Shown here: piece by piece, positions 48,101 to 59,513 of the stretch
How positions within the stretch are numbered: the stretch's first letter is position 1
Layout of the letters: every line of letters starts with the position of its first letter
From: Lolium rigidum
Taxonomy: Eukaryota > Streptophyta > Magnoliopsida > Poales > Poaceae
Length of the DNA stretch: 64,000 nucleotides
Assembly (NCBI RefSeq): GCF_022539505.1
Contig: NC_061514.1
Location: 35,307,769 to 35,371,768, forward strand
Reading direction: 5' to 3'
Translations under genes and position numbers: made by a program
Notes under the pieces: generated by a model
The model's database searches: none
Told to the model about the DNA's origin: nothing
What the model saw: the letters and a program-made list of their open reading frames with translations, nothing else

Positions 48101-51100
48101 TTTATTTTGCATTGCCTCTTTTGCTATGTTGGATGAATTTCTTTGATCCATTAATGTCCAGTAGCTTTATGCAATGTCCAGAAGTGTTAAGAATGATTGT
48201 GTCACCTCTGAACATGTTAATTTTTATTGTGCACTAACCCTCTAATGAGTTGTTTCGAGTTTGGTGTGGAGGAAGTTTTCAAGGATCAAGAGAGGAGTAT
48301 GATGCAATATGATTAAGGAGAGTGAAAGCTCTAAGCTTGGGGATGCCCCGGTGGTTCACCCCTGCATATTATAAGAAGACTCAAGCGTCTAAGCTTGGGG
48401 ATGCCCAAGGCATCCCCTTCTTCATCGACAACATTATCGGGTTCCTCCCCGAAACTATATTTTTATTCCGTCACATCTTATGTACTTTGCTTGGAGCGTC
48501 GGTTTGTTTTTGTTTTTTGTTTTGTTTGAATAAAATGGATCCTAGCATTCACTTTATGGGAGAGAGACACGCTCCGCTGTAGCATATGGACAAATATGTC
48601 CTTAGGCTCTACTCATAGTATTCATGGCGAAGTTTCTTCTTCGTTAAATTGTTATATGGTTGGAATTGGAAAATGCTACATGTAGTAACTCTAAAATGTC
48701 TTGGATAATTTGATACTTGGCAATTGTTGTGCTCATGTTTAAGCTCTTGCATCATATACTTTGCACCCATTAATGAAGAAATACTTAGAGCTTGCTAATT
48801 TGGTTTGCATATTTGGTTTCTCTAGAGTCTAGATAACATCTAGTATTGAGTTTTGAACAACAAGGAAGACGGTATGGAGTCTTATAATGTTTACCATATG
48901 TCTTTTATGTGAGTTTTGCTGTACCGTTCATCCTTGTGTTTGTTTCAAATAACCTTACTAGCCAAGGGGGGGCCGCGCCGCCCTGTGGTGTGGGCCCCTC
49001 GTCAGCCCTCCGACTCTGCCCTTCCGCCTACTTAAAGCCTCCGTCGCGAAACCCCTGATGCGAAAAACCACGATACGGAAAACCTTACTGAGACGCCGCC
49101 GCCGATCCCATCTCGGGGGATTCTGGAGATCTCCTCCGGCACCCTGCCGGAGAGGGGATTCATCTCCCGGAGGACTCTACACCGCCATGGTCGCCTCCGG
49201 AGTGATGAGTGAGTAGTTCACCCCTGGACTATGGGTCCATAGCAGTAGCTAGATGGTTGTCTTCTCCTCATTGTGCTTCATTGTTGGATCTTGTGAGCTG
49301 CCTAACATGATCAAGATCATCTATCCGTAATACTCTATGTTGTGTTTGTCGGGATCCGATGGATAGAGAATACCATGTTATGTTAATTATCAAGTTATTA
49401 CATATGTGTTGTTTGTGATCTTGCATGCTCTCCGTTACTAGTAGAGGCTCGGGCCAAGTTTTTGCTTTTAACTCCAAGAGGGAGTATTTATGCTCGATAG
49501 TGGGTTCATGCCTGCATTGACACCTGGGACAGTGACGAAAGTTCTAAGGTTGTGTTGTGCTGTTGCCACTAGGGATAAAACATTGGCGCTATGTCCGAGG
49601 ATGTAGTTGTTGATTACATTACGCACCATACTTAATGCAATTGTCTGTTGCTTTGCAACTTAATACTGGAAGGGGTTCGGACGATAACCTCAAGGTGGAC
49701 TTTTTAGGCATAGATGCAGTTGGATGGCGGTCTATGTACTTTGTCGTAATGCCCAATTAAATCTCACTATACTTATCATGCCATGTATGTGCATTGTTAT
49801 GCCCTCTCTATTTGTCAATTGCCCGACTGTAATTTGTTCACCCAACATGCTTTTATCTTATGGGAGAGACACCTCTAGTGAACTGTGGACCCCGGTCCAT
49901 TCTTTTAATACTGAAATACAAATCTGCTGCAATACTTGTTTTACTCGTTTTCTCTGCAAACAATCATCTTCCACACAATACGGTTAACCCTTTGTTACAG
50001 CAAGCCGGTGAGATTGACAACCTCACTGTTTCGTTGGGGCAAAGTACTTTGGTTGTGTTGTGCAGGTTCCACGTTGGCGCCGGAATCTCTGGTGTTGCGC
50101 CGCACTACTGTTATCACCAGAATTTGACCGAGCCAGAGGTGGGCCGCGATCAAGATGGACGTGAAGAATATACATGGAAGAAATACGTGAATCGGCCTTG
50201 TGTACCAAGTTTGGGCTAAATTGCCCGTGTATCTGTAATATATTAGATCGCATCTTAGTTTAGAAGGTAGAGTTTTACCCGTGCACGGTTTAGTGCACGC
50301 CCACATTAGAAAGTCCCCTGGACTATAAATATGTATCTAGGGTTTATGGAATAAACAACAACCAACGTTCACCCCAAACAAATCTCGGCGCATCGCCAAC
50401 TCCTTCGTCTCGAGGGTTTCTACCGGTAAGCACCATGCTGCCTAGATCGCATCTTGCGATCTAGGCAGCGTAATGCCTATCCCCGTTGTTCATGCGTTGC
50501 TCGTATCGAAGCCTTTTTGATGGCGAGCAACGTAGTTATCTTAGGCATGTTAGGGTTAGCATTGTTCTTCGTATAATATGCTATCGTAGTGCGACCCTTG
50601 CATGTCTAGCCGCCCTTACGCCTATCTTAGGTGTAGGGGCGGCACCCGCTTGATCATGGTTTAGTAGATTCGATCCGTTACGGTTGCTCCTTGATTCTTC
50701 AAGGATTAGTTTAACATCTGCAATAGTTAGGCCTTACAAAGGGTTGGAGGATCCAGCGGCGTGTAGGGTGTAGTTTGCTGGCCCTAGACAGGATGTTCCG
50801 AGGATCAACCTCGTGTTGGTTTTTAGGCCCCGTCTAGGATCGGCTTACGATCACCGTACGCGAGCGCGAGGCCCAATCGTGAGTAGGATGATCCGATTAT
50901 GCGGTGAAAACCCTAAATCGTCGTAGATCAGATTAGCTTTATCTTGATCAAGCAGGACCACCATATATTCGGACACCTTGTCTGAATCATGGGTGGATCG
51001 GCTCTTTGAGCCGATTCACGAGATAACCTCGAGAGCCGATCGAGGCTCGTATTTAACGTTTACGTGTGTGCCCTGCAGAAACTAAGCGAGGCATCATCCA

Positions 51101-51426
51101 CACCTTCCCGACCAGGTATAGGTCAGGTGGCACGCCCTTGCGACAAGCATCGGGCGCGTGACCAGAAGGCTTTGCGGGCCGTCGCTCAGAGGGACTGGGG
51201 CCAGCCGCAGCCCTTAGTTGTTCCCGGCTCTCCTGTGTTGCCAGTCGCTGCCCGCCGGTGGGTTTCTGACGCCAACAACTACATCCCGCCGCCATCAACC
51301 TTCAACGTGCTTCTTGACTCCTACTGGTTCGATTAAACCTTGGTTTCTAACTGAGGGAAACTTGCCGCTGTGCGCATCACACCTTCCTCTTGGGGTTCCC
51401 AACGGACGTGTCAACTACACGCATCA
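48101..51426 (+). mobile_element. Truncated gypsy element: internal 3' part plus 3' LTR (same family as the solo LTR at 57.9-59.5 kb)
   Basis: 48240-48960 resembles the region before the 3' LTR of abundant Triticeae gypsy elements (AGCTTGGGGATGCCC repeated at about 48334 and 48391). From about 48958 to 51426 the sequence parallels, in opposite orientation, the solo LTR at 57920-59513, ending in the same ACACGCATCA. About 300 bp containing the LTR start are missing at 48958, so a deletion joined internal sequence to the mid-LTR. A second solo LTR interrupts it at 50109-51277. Family names such as Sabrina or Fatima come to mind, but I do not assign one. Confidence 0.75.
50109..51277 (+). mobile_element. 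Solo LTR nested in a gypsy LTR
   Basis: This 1169-bp insertion begins TGTTATCACC and ends ACGCCAACA. ACTAC is duplicated at 50104-50108 and 51278-51282. Removing it restores exactly the CGCACTACATCCCGCC seen in the related LTR near 58070. A TATA-like ACTATAAATATG lies near 50323. No internal domain or second LTR is present, so this is a solo LTR left by recombination between LTRs. Family not assigned. Confidence 0.93.
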
Positions 51427-52426
51427 CTCCGTCATTACCAACTGAAGATGAACCTGCTGTGAAGCCCAAGTCCAATGAAGTCAGGATTGGACCAATGACA
51501 CGAGCTCGTGCGAAGCTTCTTAAACAACAGGTGAACTTGTTCCTAAACGATACTTTGATTGATGAGAACTTTATACTACCTAAGTCCTATTACTTATGTA
51601 TCATCAGGTATGAAGAGGAGACAAGCATCGCACAAGGAGGAGAGGAGCAGCTGGACGTGAAGATGGACGTGAAGCTGGACAAGGAGCTGGACATGAAGAT
51701 ATCTCATGGACGCGCGAGGGAGGAGCGGGAGGAATGCGCGAGAGGAGAAGAAGAAGTCCAGGCCGGTCCAGCGCCCGGTCAGACCGGCCCCCACGCCGGG
51801 CCGCCCGGTCCCTGGCCCGGTCGACCGGCCGCCAACCGGCCGCCAACCGGAGGGAGTGCATCGTACCGGTCAGAAACCGGAAACTTCGCAGTTTCCCGGT
51901 TGCCGACCGGTTGACCGGACCACCGACCGGACCGGCCGGTCCACAGCCCGGTCGACCGGATTCCAGACCGGACCAGTCCGAGTCTGTCTCGACCAGATCT
52001 ATTCCGGGTCGGTTTTACTTGTATTTTTCGACCAGAACTCGTCCCGGACGCCTATATAAGTGCCTTGGACGACCCCCTAGCTGCTTTAGACCACGTTTAA
52101 GATAAACCCTAGTTCTTAGTTGTTTGCTCGCAAAACTATTGAATTCCCTACACCATATTGCTTGGATATTGTGTAGATCCTGTTTAAGTCTTGTGTGATC
52201 TGCTGTTCCATTGGAAATTAGACGATTGCAACTTACCGCTTCGTGGTCGGCGGCTACGTGCGCAAGTGTGTGGAGTTGCGAATATCTTGCAGGGTTGAGA
52301 GCTGTTGCATCTGGCGACAGGGACCGATCGAGAGATCTCGTTGCGTCATACAAGTTATCATCCACTACATCGTCGTGTTTCTCCGCTGCTATCACCCCGT
52401 GAACATCATCACCACCGTTTGCTTAC
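51427..52426 (+). mobile_element. Gypsy remnant: polyprotein C-terminus and CCGG-rich LTR
   Basis: 51427-51760 encodes a gypsy-type C-terminal tail (IGPMTRARAKLLKQQVN, then an acidic and Lys-rich stretch). This runs straight into a block (51765-51990) with about 20 CCGG tetranucleotides, followed by a TATA-like CCTATATAAG near 52050 and leader-like DNA to about 52426. I read this as the end of the internal region and one LTR. Exact LTR ends are unclear, and the 5' remainder is cut off by the preceding LTR. Confidence 0.55.
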
Positions 52427-52429
52427 TGA

Positions 52430-52727
52430 GAAGATTGGGCCACCCCTTATCAACCTACCAAGAAATCATTCCAAAATTGAACCACCCAAATTTTTAAGAG
52501 TATTAGACCATATTATATGTGCAAATCACCAACCAGTTGCACTTCAAAAGATTTTAGGTACCTCTGGCCCGAGATACTCTAGCGGGACTTTTGTTTCTTA
52601 GTTTTCTTTTCTTGTTTTTTGGCCGTGTGCATCCGTAGTGCCATTAGGGTGGTGTGTTGTTGCAGAGGCTGGGTGTAATTGACATCTTCTTGATATTAAT
52701 ATATTCCCTTTATCGAAAAAATCTAGA
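52430..52727 (+). mobile_element. LINE 3' end, plus strand
   Basis: The tail GGCTGGGTGTAATTGACATC and then TTCCCTTTATCGAAAAAA (about 52667-52726) is the terminal signature of Triticeae LINEs and is shared, inverted, with 53061-53160 and 60204-60290. Only untranslated sequence remains. The 5' limit is approximate and a target duplication was not found. Confidence 0.6.
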
Positions 52728-53964
52728 ATCTAGCGGAATTTGAACTACACATGCATGCTTGATAGGTTGCCCATGATTTTTCAAAAAAATTATCTTTAGA
52801 TTCACAACTATTTATTTTATCATAGATCCACAAAGATTTTTGAAAGATTATGATAATACGTAAGAAAGTTCGTGTCCGCTGTGGAATAGAAGTATTAATA
52901 TGGAAGGACCTACGTCGACGGCATTGCAATCAGCATAGGTAACACCATCATACGCATGTTAACCGTGCTAATGACTTTTCTACGCTGACGGCCGAGTTAT
53001 GGAAGGATGACCTACGTCGATGGCTCCGATAAATGGCCGTCGGTCCATCGGCGTCTAACTTTTTTAGATAAAGGGAATATATTAATATCAGAAGATATAA
53101 ATTACACCCAGCCTCTGCAAACAACGCACCACCCTAATAGCAATACGGATGCACACAGAAAAAAAGAGTAAAAAAGAAACTAAAAAAAGGTCACGCGACA
53201 ACATTCTAGCCCTAGCAGCAACAATACAACCACCACCATGACAACACCTGAACTTGAGGCTCTTCAAAGAACAAAGATCTTAGGTTTTCACTTTCAAGAT
53301 AGTCCGTGCTTTCAAAACAATGTCAAGGTCATTGCCATGCACAACGAATTAAGGCCAAATCTTGAATTTTCATCCTGAAAGGCAGGACTCTGAACTTCAC
53401 CAGTGTTACCGCTCCCACTTTCATATTGCTGCTGCAAGCATAGAATACCAAGCAAGTTCCTCACTAGCGCATAGATTTAGACCTCCATTGTTAGTACTCC
53501 AAGTCCGGCCATCATGATATTCTCCGCCTCTGACTTCACCCAGGACCAAAATGTCGTTGTATGACAAGAAAGAACAGAGCTTCGCGCCGCTCCCTCCAAA
53601 ACCAAACGGTTGGAATAAACACATGGGTGAGCACGACCAAATACCACCCTGTCCAGCAAACTCCATGCATCATGTGCACTGTTACATTTGCCGGTGGTGC
53701 CTTCCGGAACTCAACACACTAGCCAGATCGAGAAGGACATGCTCAGGCAGGTCTTCATCTTCGCACAAGAGCAACCCTAGGACCGCCACCTTTATTCAGG
53801 TCGTGCCCCAACGCCGTCGACCATCTCAGGCCAGCCGAAGCTACGTGGAGACACCAGGAAGACATGGGCAACACCTTGCAACCAGCCAGCCCTCCACCAG
53901 CGACAGATGGGATCAGGAGAGGACAAAGAGGAGAAACCTAGGGTTTTCACCCAATCAGCCCGTC

Positions 53965-54444
53965 TGATGTGGGCATAACCCTTCGGGTACTCGACATTGC
54001 CATACCCGGGGCAAACTATGAAGCTGGACAAGCACAAGGACTCGACAAGCTGGACCTGCACGCGCCTCAACTTGGACTACAAGGAAAGAAGACTCCAATA
54101 CGAATCCTACTAGGACTCTTGTAAACCCTATCTTGGCTGATATATAAATCCAGACAGGGGCACCCCTTAGGGGACACATTCAGAAACACAAATCATAGAG
54201 CCGACACGCCTAGACACCGCAACCCGCGGATTAGAACTAGACTAGATCCAACTACTCCGCCTATGGCGGCCCCCTGTACACATACATTCATATACTGGAT
54301 TGCTAGCAGGACGTAGCGATCCTCCACTGCGGGGACGTGAACCTAGGTACGTCGTGTACTGCCCCGCTCCCGGAACTTCCGTCGTCGCCTTTCTCTAAAA
54401 CCCAAACCCCTCATGGTGAGCATTGCCGAGGAACCGCCTCGTCA
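53965..54444 (+). repeat. 5' LTR of the non-autonomous element
   Basis: 480 bp with a TATA-like GCTGATATATAAATCC near 54137. Followed by ATTGGCGCC, which contains the primer binding site. Confidence 0.92.
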
Positions 54445-55365
54445 ATTGGCGCCGTCTGTGGGAATCGCGGCGTTTGGATTTTGTTATCCGGGCAGAATCC
54501 GATAGATTCATCATCAACATCATCGACTAGATTGAAGTCGAGCAACGAAAAGAAGTCAAGTTCAATCGTCGTCTGCATGTCCAGATCGCATCTGGAGAGA
54601 ATATTAGTTAGATTATTATAGGCCGATTTCATCTGCAGCGCCGGTTTTTTTTCAGTCTCATGATCGCACGCTCGCCAATCTACATGGAACGCCTTGGAGA
54701 TTGCGTTGGGGTACATGAGCCTGCTGGTTTGATTGATCAAGTTGTCGGCTGCATAACCAATCACAAGGAAGAAAAGGATAAAAAAGGAAGGAGAAAACAG
54801 AAAGACCTACTACTGGTGCTTGCAAACACTACATCACGTGGCAAAAGGAAAGAAAAATCTGGATTAACCACTGCTAGTACTACGTATGGAAGCGTGCAAG
54901 GCACTTTAGCAAAGAAAGGAAAGAGATACGACAGAGTACTATCGTGTGAGATTGACATAGCGAAGATCAAAGTCACCTAGAAGAAGAAAAAAACCATACG
55001 TCGTCATCAGCTTTCCAGCAGCCGACATCGCCAGGAGCCGCGTGACTACATCAATTTCTTCCGGTTAAACGTCACTCCACTTCGTCAAAAATATCAGGTG
55101 CTATACTTCTAACTAATCACTACTCGCAAAATTTTATTTCGCCAAATATTTTTTGGCTTGTACTATTATTTGTGCGCAGGTTTTTGCGCCATAATATAAT
55201 TGTAGATTGAAACAAAAGCTTCGGCTACTCCACCCGGTCGACCGTGTCCGCCGCAACCCGTCGTACTAGAGGGCTCGTCTATCGCGGACCCGACATTACA
55301 GACCCGATATATTCGGGTTCTCACCCGTCCTCTTCATCGACTATTTCTGGCTGGACGATCACTTC

Positions 55366-55650
55366 GACTGCGCCCGCCGCATGGACTTTCTTTGGTGGCG
55401 CAATTATTTCGACTGCGCCCGCCGCGTGGATTATATTGGATGGCGCGACTATTTCGACTGCGCCCGCCGCGTGGATTATCTTGGATGGCGCGACTATTTT
55501 GACTGCGCCCGCCGCATGGATTATCTTGGGTGGCGCAATTATTTTGACTGCGCCCGCCACGTGGATTATCTTGGGTGGCAGAATTATTTCGACTGCGCCC
55601 GCCACGTGGATTATCTTTGGCCGCACAATTATTTCGACTGCGCCTGCAGA
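55366..55650. repeat. 45-bp minisatellite, seven unit starts
   Basis: GACTGCGCC starts at 55366, 55411, 55456, 55501, 55546, 55591 and 55636, a constant spacing of 45 bases. Because 45 is a multiple of three, frames stay open across the array on both strands (a 15-residue repeat such as TAPAAWIILDGATIS on +). I do not regard these frames as established genes. Confidence 0.95.
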
Positions 55651-56498
55651 ACTAAGTGTTCCTCTTCCCTTCGCCACACACGATGATCGGGGAGGCCATT
55701 ACATCATTACCTCCGGTACTCTCGATTACTCGGTGGATTTATTTTCCCCGACTGAGTGGATTTATTTTCTTCATCATCTATGATTACTCGATGGACTGAT
55801 CTTTTTCGGCTCTGGATATATCATCACCTGCGGTTATTAAAGGATTATCTCCTATGACTATATAATATTGACCTGATACACTCTCGGGTCAATGGATTCA
55901 TCGCCTAGAATATTCAATGGGTACCATCTTATATAATATTGACCTGATGCGCTCCCATCGGGAGCGCCGGTGCACTGGAATTGCTCAGGGGCTCTTGGAT
56001 TATCTTCGAACTATTGAGCGCTGGAATTCAAAGAAATATGAAGACTCCTTACAATATTAATCCCATCGGGAGCGCCGGTGTGCTGGAATTACTTGGGGAC
56101 TCTTTGAAGATCGCCGGTGCGCTGGTTCGCTGGAATTCAAGCAAGATTTGAAAACTCTTCATACCTGAAGTTATCATCTAAAAGCCTCTGAAAATACGAG
56201 TGCTGCAATGGATGGTAATCAACGGGACTTATAAATATCCTTTTGCTAAAGCCTCAAGATTACGAGAGTGCTGCGAATAGCAAGGATATACAATTATTAC
56301 TTGCGAAAAGACCCATGCCGGTACTTTAAACTACAGAAGTACTAAAGAGGCGACGGAGTCGACGGCAGGCATAGTTCCTTCGATTCGTTCGTGGGCTGTC
56401 ACCAAAACATACGAAGCGACTCTGCAAAAATTGCGATTACTACAGGGTCGTCGAACGAGCTAACTGACTTGATCCCTCAGTTGCCTTCGACAAACAAA

Positions 56499-56862
56499 AG
56501 ATTTGACCGGGCTCATAGTCCCTTGAAGATTTGACCGGGCTCACGGTCCCTTGAAGATTTGACCGTGCTCACAGTCCCTTGAGATTTGACCGGGCTCACG
56601 GTCCATTGAATATTTGACCGGGCTCACGGTCCCTTGAAGATTTGACCGGGCTCACGGTCCCTTGAAGATTTGATTGTGCTCACGGTCCCTTGAAGATTTG
56701 ACCGGGCTCACGGTCCCTTGAAGATTTGACCGGGCTCACGGTCCCTTGAAGATTTGACTGTGCTCACAATCCCTTGAAGATTTGACCGGGCTCACGGTCC
56801 CTTGAAGATTTGACTGTGCTCACAGTCCTTTCAAGATTTGACTGTGCTCACAGTCCCTTGAA
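56499..56862. repeat. 28-bp minisatellite, about 13 units
   Basis: The unit AGATTTGACCGGGCTCACGG followed by TCCCTTGA repeats in tandem. Variants read GACTGTGCTCACAGTCC, and one unit is a base or two shorter. Each unit holds the small inverted repeat GACCGNGCTCACGGTC, so single strands could form hairpins. Confidence 0.95.
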
Positions 56863-57094
56863 GGATATCATCCAAATCATCGGCTCCTCCTGGATATCAT
56901 CTGAATTATCGACTCCTCCAGGATATCACCCAAATCATCGGCTCCTCCAGGATATCATCTAAATCATCGGCTCCTCCAGGATATCACCCAAATCATCGGC
57001 TCCTCCTGGATATCATCTGAATTATCGTATCCTCCTGGATATCACCCAAATCATCGGCTCATCCTGGATATTATCTTCCAAATCATCAATTCCT
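56863..57094. repeat. 29-bp minisatellite, eight units
   Basis: GGATATCA or GGATATTA starts at 56863, 56892, 56921, 56950, 56979, 57008, 57037 and 57066. The units alternate between CATCTGAATTATCG and CACCCAAATCATCG types, suggesting duplication of a 58-bp pair. It directly abuts the 28-bp array. Confidence 0.95.
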
Positions 57095-57533
57095 CTATCT
57101 ATGATATCATCAGAGTCATCATCATCATGATCTTGGAACTCGAAGACATGTACGGTATTCGACTCAGCATTTTTTACACCCTGTACATAACTATTTCTTA
57201 TTTATTTACAGGCTCGGGGGCTACTCCCATCGGGAGCGTTGGTCGCGCACCCGAGGAAAAGATGGCAACCTCGCCAACAAAGAAGAATAAACTTGAAGAC
57301 GTCGGCATCAACAACCAAGATCTTCGAGTAGTACAACTTGAGTCTATGCATGGCTGCAAGCACCCGCCCATAGACTCGGGGGCTACTCCCATCGGGAGCG
57401 CTTCGCGCACCCGACATAAAGCAACTTTGACTCTACGTCAAGCACAAGATTTAACAGAAGATCAAGACATTCGGCGAAGACAACTTTTAGTCCCTGCCCG
57501 AAGCTTCACTTCGGCCAGACACTCGGGGGCTAC

Positions 57534-57914
57534 TGATGTGGGCATAACCCTTCGGGTACTCGACATTGCCATACCTAGTGCAAACTATGAAGCTGGGCCA
57601 GCACAAGGACTCGACAAGCTGGACCTGCACGCGTCTGAACTTGGACTACAAGGAAAGAAGACTCCGATACGAATCCTACTAGGACTCTTGCAAACCCTAG
57701 CTTGGCTGATATATAAAGCCAACAGGGGTACCCCTTAGGGGACACATTCAGAAACACAAATCAGAGAGGCGACACGCCTAGACACCGCAACCCGCAGATT
57801 AGAACTAGACTAGATCCAACTACTCCACCTATGGCGGCCCCCTGTACACATATATTCATATACTAGATTGCTAGCAGGACGTAGCGATCCTCCACTGCGG
57901 GGACGTGAACCTAG
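57534..57914 (+). repeat. 3' LTR of the non-autonomous element, first part
   Basis: Starts TGATGTGGGCATAACC and parallels 53965-54343. It is interrupted by the solo LTR at 57920 and continues at 59519-59611 (GTACCGCCCCGC...). Confidence 0.9.
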
Positions 57915-57919
57915 GTACG

Positions 57920-59513
57920 TGATGCGTGTAGTTGACACGTCCGTTGGGAACCCCAAGAGGAAGGTGTGATGCGCACAGTAGCAAGTTTCCCTCAGTAAGA
58001 AACCAAGGTTTAATCGAACCAAGTAGGGAGTCAAGAAGCACGTTGAAGGTTGATGGCGGCGGGATGTAGTGCGGCGCAACACCAGGGATTCCGGCGCCAA
58101 CGCGGAACCTCGCACAACACAACCAAAGTACTTTGCCCCAACGAAACAGTGAGGTTGTCAATCTCACCGGCTTGCTGTAACAAAGGATTAGATGTATAGT
58201 GTGGATGATGATTGTTTGCAGAGAACAGTAAAACAAGTATTGCAGTAGATTGTATTTCAGATGTAAAGAATAGGACCGGGGTCCACAGTTCACTAGAGGT
58301 GTCTCTCCCATAAGATAAAAGCATGTTGGGTGAACAAATTACAGTCGGGCAATTGAAAAATAGAGAGGGCATAACAATACACATACATGATATGATAAAT
58401 ATAGTGAGATTTAATTGGGCATTACGACAAAGTACATAGACCGCCATCCAGCATGCATCTATGCCTAAAAAGTCCACCTTCAGGTTATCATCCGAACCCC
58501 TTCCAAGTATTAAGTTGCAAAACAACAGACAATTGCATTAATTATGGTGCGTAATGTAATCAATAACTACATCCTCAGACATAGCATCAATGTTTTATCC
58601 CTAGTGGCAACAGCACATCCACAACCTTAGAACTTTCTGTCACTGTCCCAGATTTAATGGAGGCATGAACTCACTATCGAGCATAAATACTCCCTCTTGG
58701 AGTTAAGAGTAAAAACTTGGCCAGAGCCTCTACTAATAACGGAGAGCATGCAACATCATAAACAACACATAGGTAATAACTTGATAATTAACATAACATA
58801 GTATTCTCTATCCATCGGATCCCGACAAACACAACATATAGCATTACAGATAGATGATCTTGATCATGTTAGGCAGCTCACAAGATCCGACAATGAAGCA
58901 CATAAGGAGAAGACGACCATCTAGCTACTGCTATGGACCCATAGTCCATGGGTGAACTACTCACTCATCACTCCGGAGGCGACCATGGCGGTGAAGAGTC
59001 CTCCGGGAGATGATTCCCCTCTCCGGCAGGGTGCCGGAGGCGATCTCCTGAATCCCCCGAGATGGGATTGGCGGCGGCGCCTCGGTAAGGTTTTCCGTAT
59101 CGTGGCTCTCGGTACTGGGGGTTTCGTGACGGAGGCTATTTGTAGGTGGAAGGGCAGGTAAAGAGGCGGCACGAGGGGCCCACACCATAGGTCGGCGCGG
59201 CCAGGGCCGGGGCCGCGCCGCCCTGGTGTTTCGCCACCTCGTGGCCCCACTTCGACTCTCCTTCGGTCTTCTGGAAGCTTCGTGGCAAAATAGGACCTTG
59301 GGCGTTGATTTCGTCCAATTCCGAGAATATTTCGTTACTAGGATTTCTGAAACCAAAAACAGCAGAAAACAGCAACTGGCTCTTCGGCATCTTGTTAATA
59401 TGTTAGTGCCGGAAAATGCATATATACGACAAATAATGTGTATAAAACATGTAGATATCATCAATAATGTAGCATGGAACATAAGAAATTATCGATACGT
59501 CGGAGACGTATCA
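57920..59513 (-). mobile_element. Solo LTR, minus strand, nested in the 3' LTR
   Basis: This 1594-bp insertion reads on the minus strand TGATACGTCTCCGACG to GTGTAGTTGACACG... ending CGCATCA. GTACG is duplicated at 57915-57919 and 59514-59518. Removing it restores GGTACGTCGTGTA as in the intact 5' LTR. It is a typical Triticeae gypsy LTR, related along its length to 48958-51426 in opposite orientation. A frame on its minus strand (58961-59482) is LTR sequence, not a gene. Confidence 0.93.

Noticed and set aside
47726..48151. Open frames crossing 48001-48100
   Set aside because: They run through unknown bases and are meaningless.
56499..57094. CRISPR-like regular repeats
   Set aside because: Units are contiguous 28- and 29-bp minisatellites without unique spacers, inside an LTR retrotransposon of a plant genome.
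58961..59482. 173-codon minus-strand frame
   Set aside because: Lies within a 1.6-kb solo LTR with matching target duplications; LTR sequence, not a gene.
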